Translations under genes and position numbers: made by a program
Notes under the pieces: model-generated
What the model was told of the DNA's origin: nothing
The model's database searches: none
Seen by the model: the letters and a program-made list of their open reading frames with translations, nothing else
Part shown: piece by piece, positions 8,890 to 16,501 of the stretch
How the letters are laid out: every line of letters starts with the position of its first letter
How positions within the stretch are numbered: the first letter of the stretch is position 1
Assembly: GCA_035967975.1 (NCBI GenBank)
Contig: JAWQFQ010000023.1
Coordinates: 4,740 to 68,739 of the forward strand
Origin: Scytonema sp035967975
GTDB lineage: Bacteria; Cyanobacteriota; Cyanobacteriia; Cyanobacteriales; Nostocaceae
Direction of reading: 5' to 3'
DNA length: 64,000 nt

Positions 8890-9657
8890 TTATCTAGTAA
8901 CGATGCCAACTTTAGAGGGAAAAAACCTGTAAACTAAGGCTTTGAGAGCAAACTCAGGTAAAGCCAGCATTCGACGCCAGCGCCAAGGTTCTTTATATAG
9001 CCGATACAGCCATTCCAAATTGTTATTTGCTAACCATCCAGGAGCCCGATTTTTCGTTCCCGACCAAACATCAAAACTCCCACCAACACCAATCCAGATT
9101 GCATGGGGACACAAATGGCGGTTTTGAGCAATCCATAACTCTTGACGCGGGACTCCCAAACCTACCAAAATGACCTGTGGTTGTATTTGGGCGAGAGTTT
9201 GCCATAATTGCTCTTCTTCTTCTTTTAAAAGAAAACCACATTGAGTTCCTACAACTTCTAAACCTGGGAATTGAGAAGTCCAAAACTCTGAGGCTTTTGC
9301 TGCTACTCCTGGTGCTCCTCCATAAAAAAACACCTTTGCGCCAGTTGAACCTTGTCGTCCCAGTTCTTGCAGTAGTGTTTCTGCTAATTCGATTCCTGGA
9401 ATTCTGCGGATGTTTTGCTGCAATAGCAACCGTAAATATAAAACGACCCCTGCTCCATCAGGAATCACCAGCTCAGCACTCCGAATAATTTCCGCTAGAG
9501 ATAAATTCCGCTCCGCCTGCATCGTCATTTCTGCATTGAGCGTTACCACATGAGTTCCCAGACCTTGTTGCAGACGCTCTAGCAACCAGCTTGGATAGTC
9601 AGATATCACATGAACTGGTAGCCCTAATACTGAACAAGCTTTCGGCACTTTAGACAT
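8890..9657 (-). CDS. WecB/TagA/CpsF family glycosyltransferase
   Basis: This encodes 255 residues, the usual length of GT26 enzymes, which transfer N-acetylmannosaminuronic acid or ManNAc-type sugars to lipid-linked intermediates of cell-surface polysaccharides. Signatures are HVVTLNAEMTMQAERN, VIPDGAGVVLYLR, VFFYGGAPGVA and, near the C-terminus, VILVGLGVPRQELWIAQN with GVGGSFDVWSG and RAPGWLANNNLEWLYRL. The last block is highly typical of the family. No other cell-wall gene is adjacent, so the pathway is not defined here. GGAAATGGGTT before the ATG may supply the ribosome binding site. Confidence 0.92.
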   Translation of the reverse strand: MSKVPKACSVLGLPVHVISDYPSWLLERLQQGLGTHVVTLNAEMTMQAERNLSLAEIIRSAELVIPDGAGVVLYLRLLLQQNIRRIPGIELAETLLQELGRQGSTGAKVFFYGGAPGVAAKASEFWTSQFPGLEVVGTQCGFLLKEEEEQLWQTLAQIQPQVILVGLGVPRQELWIAQNRHLCPHAIWIGVGGSFDVWSGTKNRAPGWLANNNLEWLYRLYKEPWRWRRMLALPEFALKALVYRFFPSKVGIVTR

Positions 9658-10317
9658 AACCCATTTCCAATACTCTCACACCAGACTATATAGAACGATA
9701 GCATAGCAAAATGTTTCTGATTAGAGCATAGAAGGCGTAGGGGAGAACGGTTGTTCGCCCAAACCACAACCCGGCGTAGGGAAATGAGTGTTTCTTCTAT
9801 TGAACGCACCCCAACTAAACTTGCGTTATAGTTGGGGATTCTTTCGCTATATAGACTATATAACGTTCCCAGGTACACTGGCGTCCTCAGCGAGTCGTAG
9901 AAACTTTTGTCTACGGAAACCCTAGAAAAATCGCAATACCTAAAATAGATAATTGCTGCGTAATTGGTCGTGCCTCCACGAATATTCGTTTTGCCGTACC
10001 AACGTTATTTTACTATAATGTTGCTGCGCTTTTTATATTGATTTCCCTTACCCTACCTAAATTAAAATTATAGGTAGGGACTGCGCTCAACATTTATGTT
10101 CAATATTTTTTGTTCCTGACCAAACATCCAAGCTTACGGTTTGGACACTATACCTGAGGGGCTCAAAATAAATTGTAACGAAATTTACAAAAAACTATCT
10201 ATTTCAAAAAAAGAGAGTAAGCTAGGCATATACTAAAAAGCTGATAGCTAGTTGCTTTTTTTACCATTAGCAATTAGCAATTAGCTAATAACATATTTAT
10301 CTTTAGGAGAAAAATTT
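9658..10317. other. 660-base divergent intergenic region upstream of gdhA
   Basis: No gene is visible. The right part carries the gdhA control region with an NtcA box. The left part has a fragment of the GTAGGGG...GAACGGTTGTTCGCCC repeat (about 9738-9762), also found near 57045. A CAATTAGCAATTAGC tandem lies at about 10268-10290. No tRNA or known RNA motif was recognised. Confidence 0.5.
10174..10189 (+). promoter_or_regulatory. NtcA-binding box upstream of gdhA
   Basis: TGTAACGAAATTTACA fits the NtcA consensus GTA-N8-TAC exactly, including the flanking T and A. It lies about 130 bases before the gdhA start. NtcA is the global nitrogen regulator of cyanobacteria. A -10 box at the canonical 22-23 base spacing is not obvious (TAAGCT is at 10218), so whether it activates or represses is open. 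Confidence 0.6.
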
Positions 10318-11607
10318 ATGATTTCGTCCTCTGTGAGACCAGTGGAGGCTCCTTCGCCAGCGCATATTTGCCCTTTGGATCAAGCCTGTAGTTACTTAGA
10401 ACAGGCAGCAAAAGAATTAAGCCTGGATCTAGGTGTACTGGAAATACTCAGACATCCACGTAAAGTCATTACCGTTTCAATTCCCATCAAACGAGACAAC
10501 GGAGAGATTGAAGTTCTTGCTGGACATCGAGTGCAGCACTGCGATATCCTTGGTCCTTTTAAGGGTGGAACTCGTTATCATCCGTCTGTCACATTGCGGG
10601 AAGTTTCCGCCTTGGCAATGTTAATGACTTGGAAATGTGCGTTAGTCGGTATTCCTTATGGCGGTGCAAAAGGGGGTATTGCTCTCGACCCGAAACTTTA
10701 TAGCATGAGTGAACTAGAACGGATTACCCGTCGTTATACAAGCGAATTAATTCGAGAAATTGGTCCGGAGTTAGACATCCCAGCACCAGATGTAGGCACT
10801 TCTGCCCGTGAAATGGCTTGGATGATGGATACTTACTCTATGAATGTTGGTCATGCTGTTCCTGGAGTTGTGACTGGTAAACCTATTTCTATCGGTGGTT
10901 CGCGGGGAAGGGAAATGGCAACCGGACGTGGTGTTGCGATCGTTGTACGTGAGGCTTTGGCAGATAGAGGTCAATCCTTTATAGGAGCGCGAGTAGCCAT
11001 TCAAGGTTTTGGCAATGTTGGAAGTGCCGCTGCTTTATTAATGCATGAAGCAGGAGCAAAAATTATTGCTGTTTCGACTGGTGCGGGAGGAGTATATTCA
11101 GATATTGGTCTAGACATTCCTGCTTTAAAAGCCTATGCGACTGAGAATCGTGGGAGTGTTGTTGGCTTCTCAGAATCAGTTCCAATTAGTAATACTGACT
11201 TACTGACTTTGCCTTGTGATGTTCTAGTTCCCGCAGCTTTAGAGAACCAGATTACGGCAGAAAATGCCCATCAAGTACAAGCCAAGATAGTCGCAGAAGC
11301 AGCTAATGGACCAGTGACTTTAGAAGCTAACCAGACTTTAGAAGCCAGAGGTATCACGGTTCTACCAGACATCTTGGCGAATGCTGGTGGTGTGGTTGTG
11401 AGTTATTTAGAGTGGGTGCAAGGTCTTTCTTATGTATTCTGGGATGAAGAGCGTGTTAACAAGGAAATGGAGCAGTTGATGGTGCAAGCTTACTACCAAG
11501 TGACCCAACAATCTGAAGACAGGCAAATTCCCCTACGCTTAGCAGCCTATACTTTGGGCGTGGGTCGTGTCACTCAAGCACTCCACGACCGAGGTCTCTA
11601 TCCGTAA
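10318..11607 (+). CDS. gdhA: Glutamate dehydrogenase (Glu/Leu/Phe/Val dehydrogenase family)
   Basis: This encodes 429 residues, the normal size of hexameric GDH, which interconverts 2-oxoglutarate plus ammonium with glutamate using NAD(P)H. The N-terminal domain holds the substrate-binding lysines in GPFKGGTRYHPSVT and MTWKCALVGIPYGGAKGG and the catalytic aspartate in PAPDVGT. The Rossmann domain has VAIQGFGNVGSAAALLMHEAG. The C-terminus has ILANAGGVVVSYLEWVQG. The ribosome binding site AGGAG precedes the ATG by eight bases. An NtcA box upstream suggests nitrogen control. An STRR and an R1 hairpin follow directly and may end transcription. Substrate preference for glutamate over other amino acids is inferred from overall likeness. 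Confidence 0.93.
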   Translation: MISSSVRPVEAPSPAHICPLDQACSYLEQAAKELSLDLGVLEILRHPRKVITVSIPIKRDNGEIEVLAGHRVQHCDILGPFKGGTRYHPSVTLREVSALAMLMTWKCALVGIPYGGAKGGIALDPKLYSMSELERITRRYTSELIREIGPELDIPAPDVGTSAREMAWMMDTYSMNVGHAVPGVVTGKPISIGGSRGREMATGRGVAIVVREALADRGQSFIGARVAIQGFGNVGSAAALLMHEAGAKIIAVSTGAGGVYSDIGLDIPALKAYATENRGSVVGFSESVPISNTDLLTLPCDVLVPAALENQITAENAHQVQAKIVAEAANGPVTLEANQTLEARGITVLPDILANAGGVVVSYLEWVQGLSYVFWDEERVNKEMEQLMVQAYYQVTQQSEDRQIPLRLAAYTLGVGRVTQALHDRGLYP

Positions 11608-11610
11608 AAG

Positions 11611-11650
11611 TAGGGTGTAGGGTGTAGGGTGTAGGGTGTGGGGTGTGGGT
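11611..11650. repeat. Heptameric STRR (TAGGGTG)n
   Basis: About five and a half heptamers of TAGGGTG, the last ones drifting to GGGGTG, begin four bases behind the gdhA stop. Short tandemly repeated repetitive sequences of heptamers are typical of filamentous cyanobacteria. Confidence 0.85.
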
Positions 11651-11678
11651 TAATACTTATCGGTTAAGGACATCTCTC

Positions 11679-11711
11679 AGAAACCCGGTTTCTTCAAGAA
11701 ACCGGGTTTCT
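11679..11711. repeat. R1 hairpin core within a fuller ~88-bp element
   Basis: A perfect 33-base core with centre TTCTTCAAGAA. Element ends are visible: AATACTTATCGGTTAAGG at about 11652 and CGCTTATCCGAGTAATATTG ending near 11738, which are inverted relative to each other. It lies 72 bases past gdhA. Confidence 0.85.
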
Positions 11712-11795
11712 AATTTTCGCTTATCCGAGTAATATTGGGTGTGGGTTGTGGGCAATGAATGCTAGCATTGCCTACCCTGAAATATAAACCAGTGT

Positions 11796-12227
11796 TTACA
11801 CGGGTACGGGTGCAGCAAGAGTGGCTACAGTTGTTACCAACTTATTCATATCAAAAGGTTTTTCTGTATACACTTGAAAACCTGATTCAAGCGCTAAAGA
11901 GCATCCATTATCTGTAATAAAAGCTGTCATAGCTATAGCTGGAAGGCGTTTGAGATACTCACATCTTTCAGAACTTCTGATTTTGCGAATCAAAGAGTAG
12001 CCGTCTTCCCCAGGCATAGCAATATCGGAAATTAAAACATCTGTTTCCCTATGTGCTAAAACTTCTAGTGCTTCTTTAACAGTTGTAGCAATTTTTACCA
12101 CTACTGAAAACTCTTCAAGAAGAAATTTAATTAACTCACTACAATCGCGGTTGTTATCAACTACAAGCACCCTTAAACCAGCCAGTGACGGGCGTTGGTA
12201 GGCGCAAACAGAGGAATTGTTTCTCAT
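11796..12227 (-). CDS. Stand-alone response regulator receiver protein
   Basis: This encodes 143 residues from the preferred ATG (12227), which has AGGAA six bases upstream; a start 15 codons earlier is possible. It is one CheY-like receiver domain: LRVLVVDNNRD with the acidic pocket, the phosphoacceptor aspartate in LISDIAMPGEDGY, the switch threonine in AIAMTAF and the conserved lysine in YTEKPFD. No output domain is present, so it probably acts by protein contact, as in phosphorelays with hybrid kinases. No kinase gene is adjacent. It is convergent with gdhA. Confidence 0.88.
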   Translation of the reverse strand: MRNNSSVCAYQRPSLAGLRVLVVDNNRDCSELIKFLLEEFSVVVKIATTVKEALEVLAHRETDVLISDIAMPGEDGYSLIRKIRSSERCEYLKRLPAIAMTAFITDNGCSLALESGFQVYTEKPFDMNKLVTTVATLAAPVPV

Positions 12228-12486
12228 AGAATTTCCTGATGGCAGAAAAAGCAATTGCCTACCCCTAGTCAACTGTTTTTTCCTTTACTTATAAGAATTT
12301 AGCACAAACTTTAAATTTTAGAGTTCTATTATCTCCATTTACGAACACGCTGATACTGACAACGACCATATGTCGTTAAGTTGATGACAAAATTCTAGTT
12401 TCTCTGCTATTATAATAATTATACTTGATTCTTGCTAAGTATACTGAAAAATAAACCTTTGTACAGCAAGCTTTTAGCTCAGTTGG

Positions 12487-12515
12487 TTTTTCAAAAATCA
12501 AATAGGAATCCTATA
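12487..12515. repeat. R3 dispersed repeat, copy 1
   Basis: TTTTTCAAAAATCAAATAGG followed by AATCCTATA. The same word recurs at 13801-13829 and 18510-18539. It lies upstream of the PIN gene, and reading through it creates a spurious N-terminal extension of that frame. Confidence 0.75.
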
Positions 12516-12566
12516 TACTTAATCGTTTTTGACATTTTTAGAAAAAGCAGTTCACTCTCTTCTCAA

Positions 12567-13004
12567 ATGTATGTGTTCGATAGCTGTGTTCTGGTTGCTG
12601 CGTTGCGCTCTCGGCGGGGCGCTAGCTTTCTCATTTTGAGAGCCATTCGACAGCGAGTCATCGCAGGGTTTCTCTCCGAAGCTTTATTTTTAGAGTATGC
12701 CGATGTATTGAAGCGAGATCAAAACCTGCAACAGTTTTGGACAACCCCTGAAGAGATCGATGTGGTGTTAGGAGTGCTTGCAGATGTGTTGAAGCCAGTC
12801 CCAATCTATTTTCAGTGGCGACCTCAACTGAGAGATCCCAACGATGAAATGGTTCTAGAATGTGCAATTAATGCCCAGGCATCTGCAATCATTACCTTCA
12901 ACGAACAAGATTTCTTACCAGCCGCACAACAATTTGGAATTGAAGTGATTCAGCCTGGAGTTTTGGTGCGAAAATTATATTTGAGGGAGCGTTTCAGTCA
13001 ATGA
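12567..13004 (+). CDS. PIN-domain toxin of a toxin-antitoxin pair
   Basis: This encodes 145 residues from the ATG giving MYVFDSCVLVAALRS; the open frame extends 45 codons further upstream, but that part runs through the R3 repeat and is unlikely to be coding. PIN domains are Mg-dependent RNases. The acidic residues expected at the active site are visible: D in FDSCVLV, E in LEYADVL, D in RDPNDEMVLECAI and D in FNEQDFLP. It matches the 'putative toxin, PIN family' group common in cyanobacteria. The stop overlaps the downstream antitoxin start (ATGA), which reverses the commonest antitoxin-first order but is known for this family. Confidence 0.85.
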   Translation: MYVFDSCVLVAALRSRRGASFLILRAIRQRVIAGFLSEALFLEYADVLKRDQNLQQFWTTPEEIDVVLGVLADVLKPVPIYFQWRPQLRDPNDEMVLECAINAQASAIITFNEQDFLPAAQQFGIEVIQPGVLVRKLYLRERFSQ

Positions 13005-13237
13005 GTTCTTATCCATTGGAATTACCAGAAGAGCTAATGCAGGAAGTTCGCCGTTTGGCACAGGTAAATCAGGTTCCCTTGGAACAATGGTTGATCGCCG
13101 CCATCGAACGACGTGTCGCTGCCGAGCGATCGCTCAGTCACTTGTCGTTTGCAGCACAAGCTGCTGATTATGAGCGCTTTGATCAAATTTTGGCAAGAGT
13201 ACCTGATGTCAATCCCATGCCTGGAGATGAATTGTAG
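13001..13237 (+). CDS. Antitoxin partner of the PIN toxin
   Basis: This encodes 78 residues and overlaps the toxin stop by four bases. The N-terminus reads like a ribbon-helix-helix segment (YPLELPEELMQEVRRLAQVN, then LEQWLIAAIERRVAAE), which would bind the operator as a dimer. The C-terminal tail (YERFDQILARVPDVNP) is the likely toxin-binding region. Its position and coupling support the role. The family name is not certain, but such RHH proteins regularly pair with PIN toxins. Confidence 0.8.
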   Translation: MSSYPLELPEELMQEVRRLAQVNQVPLEQWLIAAIERRVAAERSLSHLSFAAQAADYERFDQILARVPDVNPMPGDEL

Positions 13238-13352
13238 CTTGGACATAAGTCTGATCGTGCTTTGAGTAGCAACACCTCTATAGCGTTAGGCTTAAAACTC
13301 GCTGGGGAGAACGAAATTTCAAGACTTTGAGTCAGCTATTTCACAAAATCGC

Positions 13353-13426
13353 TCATCTGAAGCCCAATATCGAATGTTGCAGCGTAACCTTGTCCATCGT
13401 TAGTAAGCTTGAGCAATAATTGGTCA
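13353..13426 (-). pseudogene. Detached 3' fragment of an intradiol dioxygenase gene
   Basis: About 74 bases are nearly identical to the 3' end of the dioxygenase gene at 15450-16229 (shared words include CATCTGAAGCCCAATATCG and CTTGTCCATCGT). They would encode the last two dozen residues. Likeness stops abruptly at TTGGTCA. It has no start and is a duplication remnant about 2 kb from the intact gene. Confidence 0.75.
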
Positions 13427-13427
13427 T

Positions 13428-13709
13428 ATGAACATCACTCAAAACTCTGTCACTAATGCCGCCAATTTATCCTTCTTTATGGTTAACTTGTCCCATTGCT
13501 TACTGGCTCGATTTCCTCATGGTAATCTTTACGGCAGTATTGGCAGTATTATGAACCTCAAAGCTTACTACCGTGGTTGTCTCTATGTCAACGAAACATT
13601 AAAACTTCTTCCCCAAAAACCTGAGCCAGTTTTATTAGCTCAGATTTTCCATACTATCTCCTGTTTAGGTCGTATTCACGTACCTTCAGCTTTTGTCCAG
13701 CCTTCATAA
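13428..13709 (+). CDS. Hypothetical 93-residue ORF, doubtful
   Basis: An open frame of 93 residues begins directly after the dioxygenase remnant. It has a histidine- and cysteine-containing sequence (SHCLLARFPHGNLYGSIG, YYRGCLYVNETLKLLPQKP) with no signal peptide and no family I recognise. It lies in a rearranged, repeat-rich stretch and has no good ribosome binding site. It may be a fragment of a larger lost gene or not coding at all. Confidence 0.3.
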   Translation: MNITQNSVTNAANLSFFMVNLSHCLLARFPHGNLYGSIGSIMNLKAYYRGCLYVNETLKLLPQKPEPVLLAQIFHTISCLGRIHVPSAFVQPS

Positions 13710-13729
13710 TTGGCGAAGGTATTGATTTA

Positions 13730-13829
13730 TGAACTGATTTGTGTAGGCAGGCAATAGGCAATAGGCAATAGGCAATCAGGTCTTGCGAGTGGTACGGAAT
13801 TTTTTCAAAAATCAAATAGGAGTTCTATA
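13730..13829. repeat. Composite repeat: conserved leader + (CAATAGG)n STRR + R3
   Basis: It starts TGAACTGATTTGTGTAGGCA, passes into about four CAATAGG heptamers (13750-13776), and ends with R3 (13801-13829). The same order occurs in direct orientation at 18432-18539, with drifted heptamers. Confidence 0.75.
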
Positions 13830-13860
13830 AATACAATGATATATTAAAATGATCCTACAA

Positions 13861-13891
13861 CTCATAATTCATAATTCATAATTCATAATTC
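13861..13891. repeat. (TTCATAA)n STRR
   Basis: Four tandem heptamers of CATAATT type end five bases before the ATG of the ABA4-like gene and replace a normal ribosome binding site there. Confidence 0.75.
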
Positions 13892-13895
13892 AAAA

Positions 13896-14360
13896 ATGAC
13901 TATCGTTCAAATTTTCAACATTGCTAATATTTTTGTACTACCTTTTTGGGCATTAATGATTTTCCTACCAAAATGGAAAATCACAAAGCAAGTTATGGAA
14001 TCTTATATTCCCTTTGTCCCATTAGCATTAGCATATTTGTATTTGTTTATTATTAGTATCACTCCGGAAAATGCTCAAGCTTTATCAAGTCCTGAATTAG
14101 CGGTTCTTGCTCAAGCTTTTGCAGATGAGAAAGTGATGGCAACAGGTTGGGTTCACTTTCTAGTTTTGGATTTATTTGCGGGTCGATACATTTATTTAGA
14201 AGGGCAAAAAACAGGAGTTTGGACAATTCATTCCCTGATACTTTGTTTATTTGCCGGACCTTTAGGATTGCTATCTCATATTTTTACTACCTGGCTAACC
14301 CAACGATTTTTCCCTGCAACTGAAGGTGAGGTTGTGGAAACAGCGGAAAAAGCAGTGTAG
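13896..14360 (+). CDS. ABA4-like / DUF4281 membrane protein
   Basis: This encodes 154 residues with four hydrophobic segments: about 7-25 (IANIFVLPFWALMIFLP), 40-58, a VHFLVLDLFAGRYIYLEG segment near 88-105, and IHSLILCLFAGPLGLLSHIF near 108-128. This matches the ABA DEFICIENT 4-like family; the plant member is needed for neoxanthin formation. The cyanobacterial role is not settled, though a link to carotenoids is plausible. It leads a same-strand group with the ABM (11 bases) and DUF3122 genes. An STRR abuts the start. Confidence 0.85.
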   Translation: MTIVQIFNIANIFVLPFWALMIFLPKWKITKQVMESYIPFVPLALAYLYLFIISITPENAQALSSPELAVLAQAFADEKVMATGWVHFLVLDLFAGRYIYLEGQKTGVWTIHSLILCLFAGPLGLLSHIFTTWLTQRFFPATEGEVVETAEKAV

Positions 14361-14371
14361 GAGTTAATCAA

Positions 14372-14695
14372 ATGATACTAGAAGTAGCAATTCTTAATGT
14401 TAAACCCGGTTTAGCTGTAGAGTTTGAAGCAGCTTTTCATACAGCATCAACTATCATTGCTTCAATGCCGGGATACATTTCTCACGAACTCCAACGTTGT
14501 ATAGAAACTGAGAATCGTTATATTTTGCTTGTCCAGTGGCAAAATTTAGAAGACCATACAATTAGTTTTAGGCAATCGTCAGAGTATCAAAAATGGCGTT
14601 CTCTGCTGCATCACTTCTATGAGCCGTTTCCTGTGGTAGAACACTATGAAAGTGTTTTGTATAATTCCAGTTCTGAGTTTGCCATAAAAAAATGA
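14372..14695 (+). CDS. Antibiotic biosynthesis monooxygenase (ABM) domain protein
   Basis: This encodes 107 residues and is a single dimeric alpha-beta barrel domain. It begins MILEVAILNVKPGLAVEFEAAF and has the typical HELQRCIETENRYILLVQW and EPFPVVEHYE. Family members include small monooxygenases and haem-degrading or stress-related proteins; nothing here fixes the substrate. It has a good AGGAG ribosome binding site and starts 11 bases after the ABA4-like stop, so the two are probably co-transcribed. Confidence 0.88.
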   Translation: MILEVAILNVKPGLAVEFEAAFHTASTIIASMPGYISHELQRCIETENRYILLVQWQNLEDHTISFRQSSEYQKWRSLLHHFYEPFPVVEHYESVLYNSSSEFAIKK

Positions 14696-14727
14696 GAAAA
14701 TCCTGTTAATTATCTACAAGCTGCCTC

Positions 14728-15231
14728 ATGGTCAAAAAATTATTGTTGTGCTGTTTTCTGCTAATGTTTATAGTACTAATGAATTGGGGAATGATGACTC
14801 CCCAAGCATTTGCTCTACTTCGCCAACACCATGATGCACCAGGGGTTCTGCGCTATCATTCGCAGGTATCTATTAAAGACGATACAGGACATACTTGGCA
14901 GGTATTATTGTTCAAAGTCTTTAATGAGAATAGGCTCCAAAATATTCATCTGCGATTGGTAGGCTTTCCCGGTGTCGTGGAATTTGCACACCCACAAGCA
15001 CTTGAAATTTTGACAGCAAAAGGCAAGATATTAACCGCATCTGATGTTTACGCAGAAAAGTCACCAGCATCTAATGTAGGCGAATATAGGTTTGCTGATG
15101 TATTACCAAAGTTAGAAACAATTGATGTTTTGAAACTGTACATACCTTTAGAAGGAAAGAAAAGCTTAATATTAACAATACCTCAAGAGGTGGTTACAGA
15201 ATGGCAGTGGTTAATTACTGATTTTAACTAA
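14728..15231 (+). CDS. DUF3122 family secreted protein
   Basis: This encodes 167 residues. The N-terminus is a Sec-type signal (KKLLLCCFLLMFIVLMNWG...), with cleavage likely near AFA. The mature part has RQHHDAPGVLRYHSQVSIKD followed by TWQVLLFKVFN and a beta-rich body, as in the cyanobacterial DUF3122 family of unknown function. It lies 32 bases behind the ABM gene on the same strand. It is presumably periplasmic or lumenal. Confidence 0.82.
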   Translation: MVKKLLLCCFLLMFIVLMNWGMMTPQAFALLRQHHDAPGVLRYHSQVSIKDDTGHTWQVLLFKVFNENRLQNIHLRLVGFPGVVEFAHPQALEILTAKGKILTASDVYAEKSPASNVGEYRFADVLPKLETIDVLKLYIPLEGKKSLILTIPQEVVTEWQWLITDFN

Positions 15232-15449
15232 TTTAGCCTAAGTTTCCTAGGAAAGCGATCGCCAGCCTTGAAATACTCCCCACTGCTAAAGCATCGCTGC
15301 AGAAATCCTAAAAACCCAGTTTCTTCGGGATGGTAAACGGAAAATCAGACTTTACAGCAGTTTTCACCTAAATGAACCACACCGTTTGTAAGGGCGAATA
15401 TTCCGGGTTTTTTCATCCAAGGAGTTAATACTGCTTTAACTAGCTCAAA

Positions 15450-16229
15450 TCAAGCCATCTGAAGCCCAATATCGAATGTTGCTGCGTAACCCTGTCCATC
15501 GTTCGTAAGCTTGAGCAACAATTGGTCACCACCGTCTTTGAAGATGCTATCTTCAGCATTCTTCAACGTGCGTTGTCCCTTGGTAGCATAGGGTACCTGT
15601 GAATGCACCTTGTCGGTGAGCGCGTCATCAAAGTACAGCTGCGACGTAAACTCATAACTCTGCCCTGACGTCTCATTTGTGCGAACCTTAAAGTGGATAT
15701 GGACCGTTCTACCTTGGTACCAACCAGGATAAATAGTTGTAAAATGGACAGTTCCATTCGCATCCGTCACTTGATAACCACGCAAAAACTTTTTCCCAAC
15801 GGTATTGAAGCTCCGGTCTGTCACATCCGAATAAACGCCCAGTGCGTCACAATGCCAAATATCCACCATTGCACCAGCAACAGGCGTGCAGCTAGTACTG
15901 TCGATCCCAGAAACGCGCAGCGTCAGTTTGAGTGGTACACCGTCTTTGATCGAACCGTCAGCCGGATCGGTCCGGATGTCCGAGCGGTTAAGTTTTTCGT
16001 CCACAAAGTAGGGTCCTTCTGTTTGCTCTGGACGCACGATACACGCAGGTAACGTAGCAGAATCAGCGATCGATGATACCCGGACACCTATACTCGACTG
16101 TACCTGTGTGGAATTGGACTTTTTAGGTATGCACCCAACCACAAATATTGCAGTTCCGACTGTCCTAAATAAACCAAGTGCCTCTCTTCGACTCAAAATC
16201 CGACCTAATTGGCGATTGTTGTTTTTCAT
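15450..16229 (-). CDS. Intradiol ring-cleavage dioxygenase, exported lipoprotein-like
   Basis: This encodes 259 residues. Intradiol dioxygenases use Fe(III) to open catechol-type rings between the hydroxyls. The Fe ligand block is clear: IYPGWYQGRTVHIHFKV gives the second tyrosine and both histidines, and EGPYFVDEK supplies the usual first-tyrosine region. DIWHCDALGVYS is also typical. The N-terminus has SRREALGLFRT, a possible Tat signal, and a lipobox-like VVGC near residue 33, so export and lipid anchoring are likely. A 74-base copy of the gene's 3' end occurs at 13353-13426. No ring-degradation pathway genes are nearby, so the substrate is open. Confidence 0.88.
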   Translation of the reverse strand: MKNNNRQLGRILSRREALGLFRTVGTAIFVVGCIPKKSNSTQVQSSIGVRVSSIADSATLPACIVRPEQTEGPYFVDEKLNRSDIRTDPADGSIKDGVPLKLTLRVSGIDSTSCTPVAGAMVDIWHCDALGVYSDVTDRSFNTVGKKFLRGYQVTDANGTVHFTTIYPGWYQGRTVHIHFKVRTNETSGQSYEFTSQLYFDDALTDKVHSQVPYATKGQRTLKNAEDSIFKDGGDQLLLKLTNDGQGYAATFDIGLQMA

Positions 16230-16424
16230 ACTGCCTATCTTTTAAATATGTGGACACAATGAAACTATCAATATAAACATTTGATAAAAATTCACTACAA
16301 TCAACCTTCAAAATTACTGGTGTTTTTTCTGATTATGCTGAATCAAAATGACAGCTTGAGTGCAAACTAAATTACAATTTTGTAATTGGAGCCAAAGGTG
16401 AGGATGGTTTCTCATGGAGACGAG

Positions 16425-16457
16425 AGAAACCCGGTACCTCAAAGATACCGGGTTTCT
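16425..16457. terminator. R1 hairpin core behind psbA
   Basis: A 33-base R1 core (AGAAACCCGGTACCTC ... GATACCGGGTTTCT) lies 45 bases past the psbA stop on the minus strand. The stem could end or stabilise the psbA transcript. The lack of a strict U tract makes the terminator role inference. Confidence 0.5.
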
Positions 16458-16501
16458 ATTATGCGTGCTTATCCGAAGCGTATTTGAAGTGGTGTTACCT
16501 A

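Noticed and set aside
12432..12566. 45-codon N-terminal extension of the PIN toxin
   Set aside because: It reads through the R3 dispersed repeat, and the conserved domain begins at the ATG at 12567.
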